Source of the DNA: CAZEDU01 sp964511185
GTDB taxonomy: Bacteria; Myxococcota; Myxococcia; Myxococcales; Myxococcaceae
Reading direction: 5' to 3'
Length of the DNA: 52,529 bases
Assembly (NCBI GenBank): GCA_964511185.1
Contig: CAZEDU010000021.1
Location: 1 to 52,529 of the forward strand
Part shown: positions 31,328-40,527 of the stretch, piece after piece
How positions within the stretch are numbered: position 1 is the stretch's first letter
Layout: each line of letters begins with the position of its first letter
Translations under genes and position numbers: made by a program
Notes under the pieces: generated by a model
What the model saw: only the letters and a program-made list of their open reading frames with translations
What the model was told of the DNA's origin: nothing
Database searches by the model: none

Positions 31328-31786
31328 TCAGCGGCTCTCGCGCACGCCGATGGCGAGCTGCGCGAGGCCCGCGCCCTTCGCCAGCTCCATCACCTGCACG
31401 ACCTTGCCGTGCGATACGCCTTCGTCGGCCTGCACGACCACGAGCGTGTCCGGCGCCTTCGCCTTGGCATCGGCGAACGCGGCCCGGAGCTCGTCTTCGG
31501 TCACCACGTTGCCCGAGAGCACCAGGCGCCCGTCGGCCAGCACCGCCACGGAGAGGTCCTTGGGTGTCGGTGTGACGTCGGAGCTCCCGCCCTTGGGCAG
31601 GTTCACCTTGAGCCCGGCCTTCGCCCCGCCGCCCGCGCCCTGATTCACGATGACCGAGCTGGTCACCATGAAGATGATGAGCAGCACCAGGAAGATGTCG
31701 GTGAGCGGCGTGATGTTGATCTCGGCGAAGACGCCGTCGCCCTGGCCGCCGTCGTCGTCGGTGCCGGGCACTTTCCCCATCGCCAT
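31328..31786 (-). CDS. ExbD/TolR-type biopolymer transporter
   Basis: A 152-residue protein with a short cytoplasmic start, one membrane helix containing the functional Asp (ITPLTDIFLVLLIIFMV) and a periplasmic domain (residues 50-150) ending in a conserved V(V)QAD and MELAKGAG pattern. ExbD/TolR form a proton-driven motor with ExbB/TolQ to energise outer-membrane processes. The paired ExbB gene ends only three bases upstream. No TonB or TolA gene is visible. The symbol is left open because ExbD and TolR cannot be separated here. Confidence 0.9.
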   Translation of the reverse strand: MAMGKVPGTDDDGGQGDGVFAEINITPLTDIFLVLLIIFMVTSSVIVNQGAGGGAKAGLKVNLPKGGSSDVTPTPKDLSVAVLADGRLVLSGNVVTEDELRAAFADAKAKAPDTLVVVQADEGVSHGKVVQVMELAKGAGLAQLAIGVRESR

Positions 31787-31789
31787 GCG

Positions 31790-32473
31790 TCAGGCCCCTT
31801 CCGCGGTGGTGGCCGGCGGCTCCGCGGCGCTGGTGGCGCGCGGCTTGTCGCGCAAGAGCTCGACGAACTCCTCGGCCAAGAGCTTGAGCTCGATGGCCAC
31901 CCGCGCGAGCCTCGCCTGGAAGTAGTTGTAGAAGACGACGGCCTGCACGGCGACGAGGATGCCGGCGGCGGTGGCGATCAGCGCCTCCGAGATGCCGGTC
32001 ATCACCGCGGCGGGCCCGCCCGAGCCGCCCGCCTCCACGTCGATGCCGAGCTCTTTGAACGAGCGCATGATGCCGGCGACGGTGCCGAACAGCCCGACGA
32101 ACGGTGTCACCGCGCCGATGGTGCCCAACATCCAGAGGTTGCGCTTGAGCTTCAAGTTCACCTGCGCGCGCTCGCGGTCCACCGCGGCGTCCACCGTCTG
32201 GGGCGCGCCCTTCGCGAGCCGGTTGAAGCCCGCCAGGTAGATGTCCGCCGCGACGTTGTCGGAGCGCTCGGCGGCCGAACGCGCGGCGGCCAGGTCCCCT
32301 TGCAGCAGGTGTCGGGTGACGACCTCGCCCAAGCCGCGCGCCCGGTCGCTCACGCCCCAGAGCGCGATGATGCGCTCGATGGCGACCGCCAGCGCCAGCA
32401 CCGAGGAGAGGACGATGGCGGCCATGGTCACGCCGCCCAGCCGCATGTAGTGAATCAGCTCGTCGAAGCTCAT
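31790..32473 (-). CDS. ExbB/TolQ-type proton channel
   Basis: A 227-residue MotA/TolQ/ExbB-family membrane protein. It has an N-terminal helix (VTMAAIVLSSVLALAVAIERI), a cytoplasmic loop, and two helices (LWMLGTIGAVTPFVGLFGTVAGIM and ALIATAAGILVAVQAVVFYNY) that carry the Thr/Pro residues of the proton path. The ATG at 32473 follows a TTGGCT-17-TATGAA promoter by nine bases, so the message is nearly leaderless; a further ten in-frame residues upstream would lie within the promoter. It works with the ExbD-type protein. Confidence 0.92.
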   Translation of the reverse strand: MSFDELIHYMRLGGVTMAAIVLSSVLALAVAIERIIALWGVSDRARGLGEVVTRHLLQGDLAAARSAAERSDNVAADIYLAGFNRLAKGAPQTVDAAVDRERAQVNLKLKRNLWMLGTIGAVTPFVGLFGTVAGIMRSFKELGIDVEAGGSGGPAAVMTGISEALIATAAGILVAVQAVVFYNYFQARLARVAIELKLLAEEFVELLRDKPRATSAAEPPATTAEGA

Positions 32474-32482
32474 GTTCGGACG

Positions 32483-32511
32483 TTCATACTGAGCTAAGAC
32501 CATTTAGCCAA
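32483..32511 (-). promoter_or_regulatory. Promoter of the exbB/exbD-type pair
   Basis: On the minus strand, a TTGGCT -35 box (32506-32511), a 17-base spacer and a TATGAA -10 box (32483-32488) stand nine bases before the ATG. The -35 touches the first base of the divergent lipoprotein gene. Confidence 0.5.
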
Positions 32512-33317
32512 TGCGCCGAACCCTCTGTTCCTGCCTGCTTGTCGTCCTGGTGACCGCCGGGTGCGTCCGCCGCATCGAGTTTGGCCCGACCGGCGAGGTG
32601 ACCGACCCGGCCAAGCTGCTCGCGCTCATCGACGAAGCGGAGCAGCGGGTCATCGCGGTCAAGGGGGAGGCCAAGCTGCGCGCCGACGCGCCCGACGCGA
32701 AGGGCGTCGTCTCGGCGTTCGTGGCGGTCATGCACCCGGCGCTCCTGCACATCGAGACGCTCGACTTCTTCGGCAAGCCGCAAGCGATTCTGGTCGCCGA
32801 CGCCGAGCGCTTTCGGCTCTTTCACGGGCCGGAGGGCAAGTTCTACCAGGGGCCGGCGACGGCCGAGAACCTGGCCCGGGTGCTGCCCATCGTGCTGCCG
32901 CCCGCGGAGCTGACCGCGCTGATGCTCGGGCGCGCGCCGCGGCTGCCGCCCGAGTCGACGCAGCTGAAGGTCGACGAGCAGGCGCGCGCGTACGTCCTGA
33001 CGCTCCAGCGCGGGCCGGCGGTGCAGACGCTGTGGGTCGACCCGCTCACCTTCCGCGTGCAGCGCAGCGAGGTGCGCGGGGTGCGGGCCTACGATGTGCT
33101 GTTCGACAAGTTCGACGACGTGAAGGGCGCCTTGTACCCGCGGCGGGTGAAGCTGGAGGCGAAGAGCGCCTCGACGATGGTGGAGCTGCTCTACAAAGAC
33201 GTCGAGGTGAACCCGCAGCCGGATCTCACGCTGTTCGAGCTCGCGCCGCCGCCGAACGTCGAGGTGATCGAGGTCGACGCCGCGGGCGCGCCGGTCTCTC
33301 CGGGGGCCACGCATTGA
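32511..33317 (+). CDS. LolB-like / DUF4292-type lipoprotein
   Basis: A 268-residue lipoprotein (VTAGC, Cys18). The body is an open beta-barrel with the look of LolA/LolB folds (GEAKLRADAPDAKGVVSAF, LLHIETLDFFGKPQAILVAD, then strands to FELAPPP). Deltaproteobacteria use such LolB-like proteins for outer-membrane lipoprotein handling, but function here is by resemblance only. Its TGA overlaps the TTG start of the substrate-binding gene, so it heads the peptide-ABC operon. An unusual partner for a peptide transporter. Confidence 0.7.
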   Translation: MRRTLCSCLLVVLVTAGCVRRIEFGPTGEVTDPAKLLALIDEAEQRVIAVKGEAKLRADAPDAKGVVSAFVAVMHPALLHIETLDFFGKPQAILVADAERFRLFHGPEGKFYQGPATAENLARVLPIVLPPAELTALMLGRAPRLPPESTQLKVDEQARAYVLTLQRGPAVQTLWVDPLTFRVQRSEVRGVRAYDVLFDKFDDVKGALYPRRVKLEAKSASTMVELLYKDVEVNPQPDLTLFELAPPPNVEVIEVDAAGAPVSPGATH

Positions 33318-34987
33318 GGACGGGGGCCGCCCTGGCCCTCGCGTTGGGCTGGGTCGCCGCGAGCGGCTGCGCCAAGGGCTGCGCGCGCCAGGCCGAGCTG
33401 CCGGAGCCGAGCGCCGCCTGGCTCGAAGGCCGCCTCGAGCCGTCGGAGCAAGCGCCGAGGGGCGGCGGCGCGCTCGTCGTCCGCATGCCGCAGGAGCCGG
33501 TCGGCCTCAACCTGCTGCACGACCGCATGGTCGACGGCTGGATGGTCAAGTACCTGCGCGGCGGCGTCTACGAGTCGCTCGCGGAGATCGATCGCGACGC
33601 GCCGCCGCGCTTCCCGCTCAAGCCGCTGCTCGCGCAGGCCTGGACGCAGTCGAGCGATGGGCTCACGCACACGCTCGCATTGAGGAAGGGCGTCCGCTTC
33701 CACAACGGCGAGCCGTTCAGCGCGGCCGACGTGATCGCCGTGCTCGACGCGATCTTCGCGCAGAAGAACGCGACGCGAAGCTTGCGCGGGCTCTTCTCGG
33801 AGATCGATTCGTACCGCGCGATCGACGACTTCACCGTCGAGGTGCGCTGGAAGCGGCCCTACTTCCTGGCCTTCCGGAACCTGGTCACCAGCCTGCCGGT
33901 GATGCCGAAGAGCGCGCTGGTGGGCGACTTCGACGCGCTCGCCGTCAACCGCGCGCCGGTCGGCACCGGCCCGTTCCGCTTCGAGGGCTGGAAGACGGGG
34001 GAGTCGCTCACGCTCGCGCGCTTCGATGGTTATTGGCGCGAGAAGCCGCACCTCGAGCGGGTGGTCCTGCGCTTCGTGAAGGACCACACCGTCGCCACGC
34101 AGCTGTGGGAGCACGGCGCGTTCGACCTGATGGTCGGCATTCAGCCGAACGTGTGGAAGGCCATCGAGGCGAAGGACCCGAAGAACGCGTGGGCGATCAA
34201 CGGCTACCAGCGCATCCGCTTCGTCGAGAACAACTACAGCTGGTTCGGGTGGAACCAGGGCCGGCCGCTGTTCCGCGACGCGCGGGTGCGCAGGGCGCTG
34301 TCGCTCGCGGTGCCGTACGGGCTCTTGGAGAAGAGCGTCGACTTGGGGCTGGAGCCTCGCGTGGCGTGCCCGTACTCCGTCGCGGGCGACAGCTGCGACC
34401 CCAGCATCGCGCCGCTCGCGCAGGACCTGGGCCAGGCGCGCGCGCTGCTCGACGAGGCGGGGTGGCGGGACACCGACGGCGACGGGGTGCGCGACAAGGA
34501 CGGCCAGCCCTTCCGCTTCCGCTTTTTGGCGAGCGCGACCTCGGTGCGGCTGGGCAAGCTGTTGCCGCTCTATCAAGAGCAGCTCAGGCCGTTGGGCATC
34601 GACCTGGAGATAGAGCCCGTCGAGTCCGCCCTCTTCATGGACCGCGTGCGGCGCCACGACTTCGACGCCTGCTCGATGCTGTGGTCGAGCCAGGACGTGT
34701 GGCAGGACCTCTTTCCTCTTTTTCACTCGAGCCAAGTCTCCGGCGGCTTCAACTATGTTTCGTACGTGAACCCGGTGGTCGACGCGCAGCTCGAGCGCAT
34801 TCGGCAAGAGCTCGACGAAGGTCGCCGGATCGCGCTGGAGCGGGGGCTGCACCGGATGCTGTTCGACGACCAGGTGTACACGTTCTTGAGCGCGCGGCCG
34901 GCGCTCGACGCCGCGAAGCGGCGCGTGCACGGGCTCAAGCCTTCGCTCCAGTGGTACGACCTGCGGCAGGTGTGGGTCGACCCGTGA
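33314..34987 (+). CDS. Peptide ABC transporter substrate-binding lipoprotein
   Basis: A 557-residue family 5 extracellular solute-binding protein. It has a signal peptide with lipobox (AASGC), then the family pattern LVVRMPQEPVGLNLL, LRKGVRFHNGEPFSAADV, VGTGPFRFEGWKTGESL, and the long C-lobe ending YTFLSARPALDAAKRRV. It delivers peptides or nickel-type ligands to the permeases encoded next. The start TTG sits inside the upstream gene's stop (ATTGA). A TGD(G)DGVRD segment inside the C-lobe resembles a calcium loop, as in related proteins. Confidence 0.9.
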   Translation: MRTGAALALALGWVAASGCAKGCARQAELPEPSAAWLEGRLEPSEQAPRGGGALVVRMPQEPVGLNLLHDRMVDGWMVKYLRGGVYESLAEIDRDAPPRFPLKPLLAQAWTQSSDGLTHTLALRKGVRFHNGEPFSAADVIAVLDAIFAQKNATRSLRGLFSEIDSYRAIDDFTVEVRWKRPYFLAFRNLVTSLPVMPKSALVGDFDALAVNRAPVGTGPFRFEGWKTGESLTLARFDGYWREKPHLERVVLRFVKDHTVATQLWEHGAFDLMVGIQPNVWKAIEAKDPKNAWAINGYQRIRFVENNYSWFGWNQGRPLFRDARVRRALSLAVPYGLLEKSVDLGLEPRVACPYSVAGDSCDPSIAPLAQDLGQARALLDEAGWRDTDGDGVRDKDGQPFRFRFLASATSVRLGKLLPLYQEQLRPLGIDLEIEPVESALFMDRVRRHDFDACSMLWSSQDVWQDLFPLFHSSQVSGGFNYVSYVNPVVDAQLERIRQELDEGRRIALERGLHRMLFDDQVYTFLSARPALDAAKRRVHGLKPSLQWYDLRQVWVDP

Positions 34988-35928
34988 GCCTGGGCCGCTA
35001 CGTCGCGCGCCGGCTGCTCTGGATGGTACCGACGTTTCTCGGCATCACGCTGGTGACCTTCGCGCTGCTGCGCGCGGCGCCCGGCGAGCCGTCGATCGAC
35101 GGCGAGACGGCCTTGGGGCGCGAGGCGCTCGAGGACTGGCGAAAAGAGCGCGCGTTGGACAGGCCGCTGCTCGAGCAGTACGCGCGCTGGCTCGGCCAGG
35201 TGGTGACGCTCGACTTCGGCCGCTCGACGCGGGACCTGGTGCCGGTTCGTCGGAAGCTCGCCGACGCGCTGCCGACCACCGCGTTCTTGGGCGCGCTCGC
35301 GCTCCTGCTCGCATACGGCGTCGGCGTGCCGCTGGGGGAGTGGTCGGCGCGCCGGGAGCGCTCGCTCGGCGATCGCGCGCTGGGGGCGGCCTCGTTCGCG
35401 CTCTACGCGGTGCCGAGCTTCTGGCTCGCGGTGGGCCTGTTGTTCCTGCTCGCGAGGCCGGGCTGGTTTCCGATGCAAGGGTGGGGCAGCGGGCCGCTCG
35501 ACGTGCTCTGGCACGCCGCGCTGCCGGTCATCTGCCTGACCGCGGCGCCGCTCGCGCTGGTGCTCCGGCAGACGCGCAGCGCGGTGCTCGAGGTCGCGCG
35601 GCAGGACTACGTCCGCACCGCGCGCGCGAGCGGCCTGCCGGCGCGGCGCATCGCCCGGAGGTACGTGCGGCGCAACGCGCTGTTGCCGGTGGTGACCACG
35701 CTGGGGCTGTGCGTCCCGAGCCTTCTGGGCGGCAGCGTGATCGTCGAGCGCATCTTCGGCATCGACGGCATGGGGCGGCTGGCCTTCGAGTCGGTGCTGT
35801 GGCGCGACCAGCCGATGGTGCTCGGGGTGACGACGGTGGTCGCCTCGCTGACCCTCGTCGCGCTCTTGATCACCGACCTGGTGCACGCCGCGCTCGACCC
35901 GCGCATCCGCTTGGGAGGCGCGCGGTGA
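34984..35928 (+). CDS. Peptide ABC transporter permease (DppB-like)
   Basis: A 314-residue inner-membrane permease. It starts RYVARRLLWMVPTFLGITLVTFALL, typical of DppB/OppB, and has about six helices. The EAA coupling loop reads RTARASGLPARRIARRYVRRNALLPVV, followed by GGSVIVERIFGIDGMGRL. The GTG start overlaps the preceding stop (GTGA), and its own stop is overlapped by the next gene. It forms the membrane channel with the DppC-like protein. Confidence 0.92.
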   Translation: MSLGRYVARRLLWMVPTFLGITLVTFALLRAAPGEPSIDGETALGREALEDWRKERALDRPLLEQYARWLGQVVTLDFGRSTRDLVPVRRKLADALPTTAFLGALALLLAYGVGVPLGEWSARRERSLGDRALGAASFALYAVPSFWLAVGLLFLLARPGWFPMQGWGSGPLDVLWHAALPVICLTAAPLALVLRQTRSAVLEVARQDYVRTARASGLPARRIARRYVRRNALLPVVTTLGLCVPSLLGGSVIVERIFGIDGMGRLAFESVLWRDQPMVLGVTTVVASLTLVALLITDLVHAALDPRIRLGGAR

Positions 35929-36878
35929 AGGGATGGGCGGCGGGCTTTCTGGGGACGCTCTTCCTCGTCGCGCTGCTGGCCGACGTCCTCGCCTCGCACC
36001 TGCCGTTGCTCTTGAGCACCCAAGAGCGGTTCTTCTTCCTGCCCTGCGTGACGCAGCACGAGGTCTTTCGCGGCAAGACCAACCAGCTGCTCCGGGCCGA
36101 GCTCGAGCCGGGCGAGTGGCTCCTCGCGCCGCCGATTCCGTACGGGCCCGACCAGACCTTCGCCGCGACCGACGGCGGCGATGCCCAAACGCACCCAGCG
36201 CCGCCGAGCGCCGAGCACTGGCTGGGCACCGACGAGCTGGGCCGCGACGTGCTCGCGCGGCTGATTCACGGCGCGCGCTCGAGCCTGTGGGTGGCGCTGC
36301 TCTCGGTCGGGCTGGCCTTGATCGTCGGCGTTCTTCTGGGCGCGCTCGCCGGCCAGCTGGGCGGCGCCTGGGACCTGGTCATCTCGCGCGTCATCGAGGT
36401 CGCGCTCACCTTCCCGACGTTCATCTTGATTCTGGCGGTGATGGGCACGGTGCGCTCCCGCGGCGTGGGGCCGGTCGTCTTCGCCATCGCGCTCACCCAG
36501 TGGGCGGAGATCGCCCGCCTGGTCCGGGGCGAGGTGCTCCGGGTCAAGGCGCTGCCGTTCGTCGAGGCGAGCCGTGCGCTGGGCGCCTCTCGCGCCCGGC
36601 AGCTGGTCGTGCACGTGCTGCCCCACGCGATGGCGCCGGCGTGGGTCGCCGCCAGCTTCGGCGTCGGCGCGGCGATCCTCGCGGAGGGCGCGCTGTCGTT
36701 TCTGGGCCTCGGCCTTCCTCCGCCGCGGGCGAGCTGGGGCGAGCTGCTCCTGCAGGCGCAGCGCTACCTGCTTCACCCGGGCGCGTGGTGGCTGGCGCTC
36801 TTCCCCGGGTTGGCGCTGACCCTCACCGTCGGCGCTTGTCAGCTCTGGGCCGAGCAGCTCCAGGCCAAGAGGAAGTGA
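35925..36878 (+). CDS. Peptide ABC transporter permease (DppC-like)
   Basis: A 317-residue permease of the DppC type. One N-terminal helix, a soluble periplasmic stretch of about 90 residues (longer than in many members), LGTDELGRDVLARLIHGARSSL, then helices with the EAA loop VEASRALGASRARQLVVHVLPHA and EGALSFLGLGLPPPRASWGE. The start is GTG within GTGA. With the DppB-like partner it completes the channel; the ATPase genes follow after one unrelated gene. Confidence 0.92.
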   Translation: MKGWAAGFLGTLFLVALLADVLASHLPLLLSTQERFFFLPCVTQHEVFRGKTNQLLRAELEPGEWLLAPPIPYGPDQTFAATDGGDAQTHPAPPSAEHWLGTDELGRDVLARLIHGARSSLWVALLSVGLALIVGVLLGALAGQLGGAWDLVISRVIEVALTFPTFILILAVMGTVRSRGVGPVVFAIALTQWAEIARLVRGEVLRVKALPFVEASRALGASRARQLVVHVLPHAMAPAWVAASFGVGAAILAEGALSFLGLGLPPPRASWGELLLQAQRYLLHPGAWWLALFPGLALTLTVGACQLWAEQLQAKRK

Positions 36879-36902
36879 CGCGCGCGGGCCTTGCGCTAGA
36901 CT
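36875..36902 (+). promoter_or_regulatory. Possible promoter of the MshEN-type gene
   Basis: GTGACG (36875-36880), a 16-base spacer and TAGACT (36897-36902) stand 13 bases before the ATG, so the inserted gene may have its own promoter within the operon. Confidence 0.4.
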
Positions 36903-36915
36903 CGCCGCCACTGCC

Positions 36916-37680
36916 ATGGCCAATCATCCCAAATTGGGCGAGCTGCTGGTCCGGTCGAACCTCATCACCGAGGCGCAGTTGTCGTCCGCGCTGTCCGAGC
37001 AGAAGCGGTGGGGTGGAAAGCTCGGCGACATCCTGGTGCGCATGAGCTTCATCTCCGAAGAGAACCTGGTCAAAGTGCTCTCGAGGCAGATGAACGTGCC
37101 GGCGGTGAACCTCGACACGATCCAGGGGATCCTCCCCGAGGTGAAGGCGAAGGTGCCGGCGGACATCGCGCGGGTGATGAACGCGGTGCCCCTGCAGCTG
37201 CGGGAGGAGAACCGCACGCTGTTGGTGGCGATGGCCGAGCCACAGAACCTGCGCCACCTCGACACGCTGCGCTCGGTGTCCAAGTGCAAGGTGGTGCCGC
37301 AGCTTGCGGGCAAGGCGCAGATCGCGCGCGCCTTCACCCGGTTCTACGAAGGCGGCGTGGAGCTGACCGACCCAGAGGAGTCGTTCAAAGTGGTCGACGC
37401 GCAAGGCCACACCGTGGTGCGCGTGTCGCCTTCCGCGCCCGCGCCGGCGCCGGCGCCGCCCTCGTCGGCGCCGCGGCCTGGCTCCCGCCCGCCGCAGTCG
37501 CCCTCGCCGTCCGCGCCGCCGGCGCCAGCGGCCGCGGGGAACGTCGACCTGACCGCGCTGATGCGGACGGTCGAAGACTCGCTCCGCAAGGAAGAGGTCG
37601 CCCTTCGCGCGATGATCGAGCTGCTCATCGAGAAGGGGCTCTTCACCCGCGAGGAGTACCTGGCCAAGATGAAGCGGTGA
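36916..37680 (+). CDS. MshEN/GspE-N-domain protein
   Basis: A 254-residue protein with the N-terminal domain of GspE/PilB ATPases but no ATPase. Two 24-residue motifs, KLGELLV...LSEQ (6-29) and KLGDILV...LSRQ (35-58), match the MshEN pattern that binds cyclic-di-GMP. The motif Arg is Lys in both and the Gly is Asn/Ser, so binding is uncertain. A Pro/Ala linker (172-205) and a C-terminal coiled coil (VEDSLRKEEVALRAMIELLIEK) follow. It lies between the permease and ATPase genes of the transporter. Its TGA abuts the next ATG. Confidence 0.75.
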   Translation: MANHPKLGELLVRSNLITEAQLSSALSEQKRWGGKLGDILVRMSFISEENLVKVLSRQMNVPAVNLDTIQGILPEVKAKVPADIARVMNAVPLQLREENRTLLVAMAEPQNLRHLDTLRSVSKCKVVPQLAGKAQIARAFTRFYEGGVELTDPEESFKVVDAQGHTVVRVSPSAPAPAPAPPSSAPRPGSRPPQSPSPSAPPAPAAAGNVDLTALMRTVEDSLRKEEVALRAMIELLIEKGLFTREEYLAKMKR

Positions 37681-38639
<959 letters not shown>

Positions 38640-38643
<4 letters not shown>

Positions 38644-39350
38644 CCGCGCTGCTCGCCGCCCAGGACGTGTCCGTCACGTACCGCAGCGCGGGGCAGAGCG
38701 TCCGCGCGCTCGACGGCGTGTCGCTGTCGATTCAGCGCGGCGAGAGCTGGGCGATTCTGGGGCCGAGCGGGAGCGGCAAGACGACCTTGGCGCGCGTGCT
38801 CGCGGGGCTGCAGCGGCCGGACGCCGGCGCGCTTACGTTCGACGGGTCGCCGCCGGGTGGCGACTTCCGCCGCCGGGTGCAGGTCCTGTTTCAAGACCCC
38901 GGCGCGTCGCTCAATCCGCGGCAGACGGTGCTCGAGGCGGTGAGCGAAGGGCTCACCATTCATCGGTTGCTGCCGCGCGCCGAGCAGCCCGCCCGCGTCC
39001 TGGCGCTGCTCACGCAGCTGGGGTTGCCGCCGGAGGTGGCGCCGCGCCTGCCGCACGCGCTGTCCGGCGGTCAGCGGCAGCGGGTGGCGCTCGCGCGCGC
39101 GCTCGCCGTCGAGCCGCAGGTGCTGATCGCCGACGAGCCCTTCAGCGCGCTCGACGTGTCGGTGCAGGGCCAGCTCCTGCAGCTCCTCAAGGACTGGGTG
39201 GAGCGACGCCGGCTCACGCTGGTCCTGGTGACGCACGGCGAAGGCCCCGCGCGCTTTCTCTCGCGGCAGGTCGCGCTGCTCGCGCAGGGGAAGCTCGTGA
39301 AGGTGGGGCAGACCGCCGAGGTGCTGGGCGCCGCGGAGGCGCGTCCATGA
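38640..39350 (+). CDS. Peptide ABC transporter ATPase (DppF-like)
   Basis: A 236-residue ATP-binding subunit with Walker A GPSGSGKTT, Q-loop FQDPGASLNPRQTV, signature LSGGQRQR, Walker B VLIADEP and VTHG (Gly replacing the usual Asp after the H-loop His). It is shorter than DppF because it lacks the usual C-terminal extension. The GTG start lies within GTGA. It pairs with the DppD-like ATPase to drive the transporter. Confidence 0.9.
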
Positions 39351-39757
39351 GCGGCCCGCTCTGGCTCAGCCACCACCGCGAGGACGAGCTGCACAGGACG
39401 TATCGGCTCGGCCGGTGGCGGGTGTGCGCGCGCTGTCTGGGGACCTACCCGACCTTGGTGGCCGTGCTCGCGCTGCAGCTCGCGCTGCGCGCGCCGCTGT
39501 CGTGGCCGCTGGACAAGTTGGTCGCGCTCGGTCTGCTCGCGCCCGCCTTGCTCGATTGGGCGGCGGGTCGCTTCCGGCCGCGCTGGGGAAACAACGCGGT
39601 CCGCACCGCCACCGGCGCCGCGCTCGGCGTCGCGCTGGGCCGGACGCTCTACATCCATTTCCAGCAGCCGTTCCCGGCGCTGCTCCAGGCGCAGCTCGGG
39701 CTCGCGCTCGTGGTCGTGGTGGCGGTGTCGCTCGTCCGCCTCGTCACCGCGCGCTGA
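39347..39757 (+). CDS. DUF2085-family membrane protein
   Basis: A 136-residue membrane protein. The N-terminal HHREDELHRTYRLGRWRVCARCLGTY has the DUF2085 pattern of a CxRCxG(T)Y motif (Cys27, Cys30). About three helices follow, including LVAVLALQLAL, ALLDWAAGR and LALVVVVAVSLVRLV. Function unknown. ATGA overlap with the ATPase gene makes it the last gene of the operon. It has no known connection to peptide uptake. Confidence 0.8.
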   Translation: MSGPLWLSHHREDELHRTYRLGRWRVCARCLGTYPTLVAVLALQLALRAPLSWPLDKLVALGLLAPALLDWAAGRFRPRWGNNAVRTATGAALGVALGRTLYIHFQQPFPALLQAQLGLALVVVVAVSLVRLVTAR

Positions 39758-39777
39758 GGTGCTTGCCCGGTGCTTGA

Positions 39778-40194
39778 TCAGCCAGGCAGCAAGGTCAGCG
39801 CGCGGCGCCCCCTCGCTCGGTAGGTTGCGAAGCCCCGCCTGTCGAGGGTGAAGATTTTCGCAATGTTCAGATCCTCGGCTGCGCACATCAAATGGGCGTC
39901 GACCAAGTCCATCGGTACGTTTCGGTACCGCTCCATCAGCTCCGCGACTCGGCCCAGGACAGGGGGCGTCATGAGATGGAACTCGACCGCGGCGGCAACG
40001 ACGAGCTCGATTGCCGCGCGGGCGCCACCCCGGACGTGCCGAAGCATATGCGCAGCCTCCACCAGCACGCCTTCGACCGCGATGACCTTCCCCCGGTGGG
40101 GCCCCCAGATGTCTCTGCAACGTTCATGGTCTGGGTCGCTTCGATTGATGAGGGCCACGAGGAAGCCCGTGTCCAGCAAGACTCGCTCAGCCAC
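39778..40194 (-). CDS. VapC-type PIN-domain toxin
   Basis: A 138-residue PIN endonuclease. The acidic catalytic set is visible: Asp8 (LLDTGFLVAL), Glu46 (LVEAAHML), Asp96 and Asp99 (MDLVDAHL) and Asp118 (TLDRRGF). PIN toxins cut tRNA or rRNA when their antitoxin is lost. The GTG at 40194 gives an eight-base overlap with the antitoxin stop, typical of VapBC; a 13-residue upstream extension in frame is less likely. A toxin-antitoxin pair can point to a mobile locus, but I see no other sign of transfer. Confidence 0.85.
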   Translation of the reverse strand: MAERVLLDTGFLVALINRSDPDHERCRDIWGPHRGKVIAVEGVLVEAAHMLRHVRGGARAAIELVVAAAVEFHLMTPPVLGRVAELMERYRNVPMDLVDAHLMCAAEDLNIAKIFTLDRRGFATYRARGRRALTLLPG

Positions 40195-40462
40195 GGCGGT
40201 CGGGCGACCAGTCGCGAAGCGCCTTGCGAGCATCTCGGCCGGCGGGAACCTTCTTGCTGGCGACGCTGCCGAGCACGTGGGCCGTCCGCTCGCCCAAAGA
40301 AAGGCCTGCCTCCGCTTCCTGGTGGTCCAGTGCTCTTTCGAGCGCCAGGCGCGCCAGCTCGGAGGGGCTCATTCCTCTCTCCCGCGCTCTCTGGGCGAGC
40401 TTGCGCCGAAGAGGAGAGGTCAATCTGATTGTCAGGGTGCCGGTCATGGCTGGTCGCTTCAT
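40187..40462 (-). CDS. VapB-type ribbon-helix-helix antitoxin
   Basis: A 91-residue protein. Residues 8-45 (GTLTIRLTSPLRRKLAQRARERGMSPSELARLALERAL) form a ribbon-helix-helix DNA-binding fold, and the acidic/Ser-rich C-terminal half would wrap the toxin. The ATG at 40462 is preferred because the promoter and an operator lie immediately upstream and the predicted transcript begins at it; an ATG 15 bases further in is possible. The operator suggests autoregulation by the VapBC complex. Confidence 0.8.
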   Translation of the reverse strand: MKRPAMTGTLTIRLTSPLRRKLAQRARERGMSPSELARLALERALDHQEAEAGLSLGERTAHVLGSVASKKVPAGRDARKALRDWSPDRRG

Positions 40463-40480
40463 GTCTTACAACTGTAAGAC
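40463..40480. promoter_or_regulatory. vapBC operator
   Basis: GTCTTACA-AC-TGTAAGAC is a perfect eight-base inverted repeat with a two-base spacer. It covers the -10 box and transcription start, touching the vapB ATG. It is the natural binding site for a ribbon-helix-helix antitoxin dimer. Confidence 0.65.
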
Positions 40481-40499
40481 GACCGTCACACAGCGTCAA
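40471..40499 (-). promoter_or_regulatory. vapBC promoter
   Basis: On the minus strand, a TTGACG -35 (40494-40499), an exact 17-base spacer and a TACAGT -10 (40471-40476) predict a start about seven bases later, at the vapB ATG. Confidence 0.6.
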
Positions 40500-40527
40500 T
40501 CGAGCCACCCACCCGAGGAGATGGGTG

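Noticed and set aside
39778..40462. VapBC as the mark of a genomic island
   Set aside because: No integrase, tRNA gene, direct-repeat ends or base-composition change seen around it.
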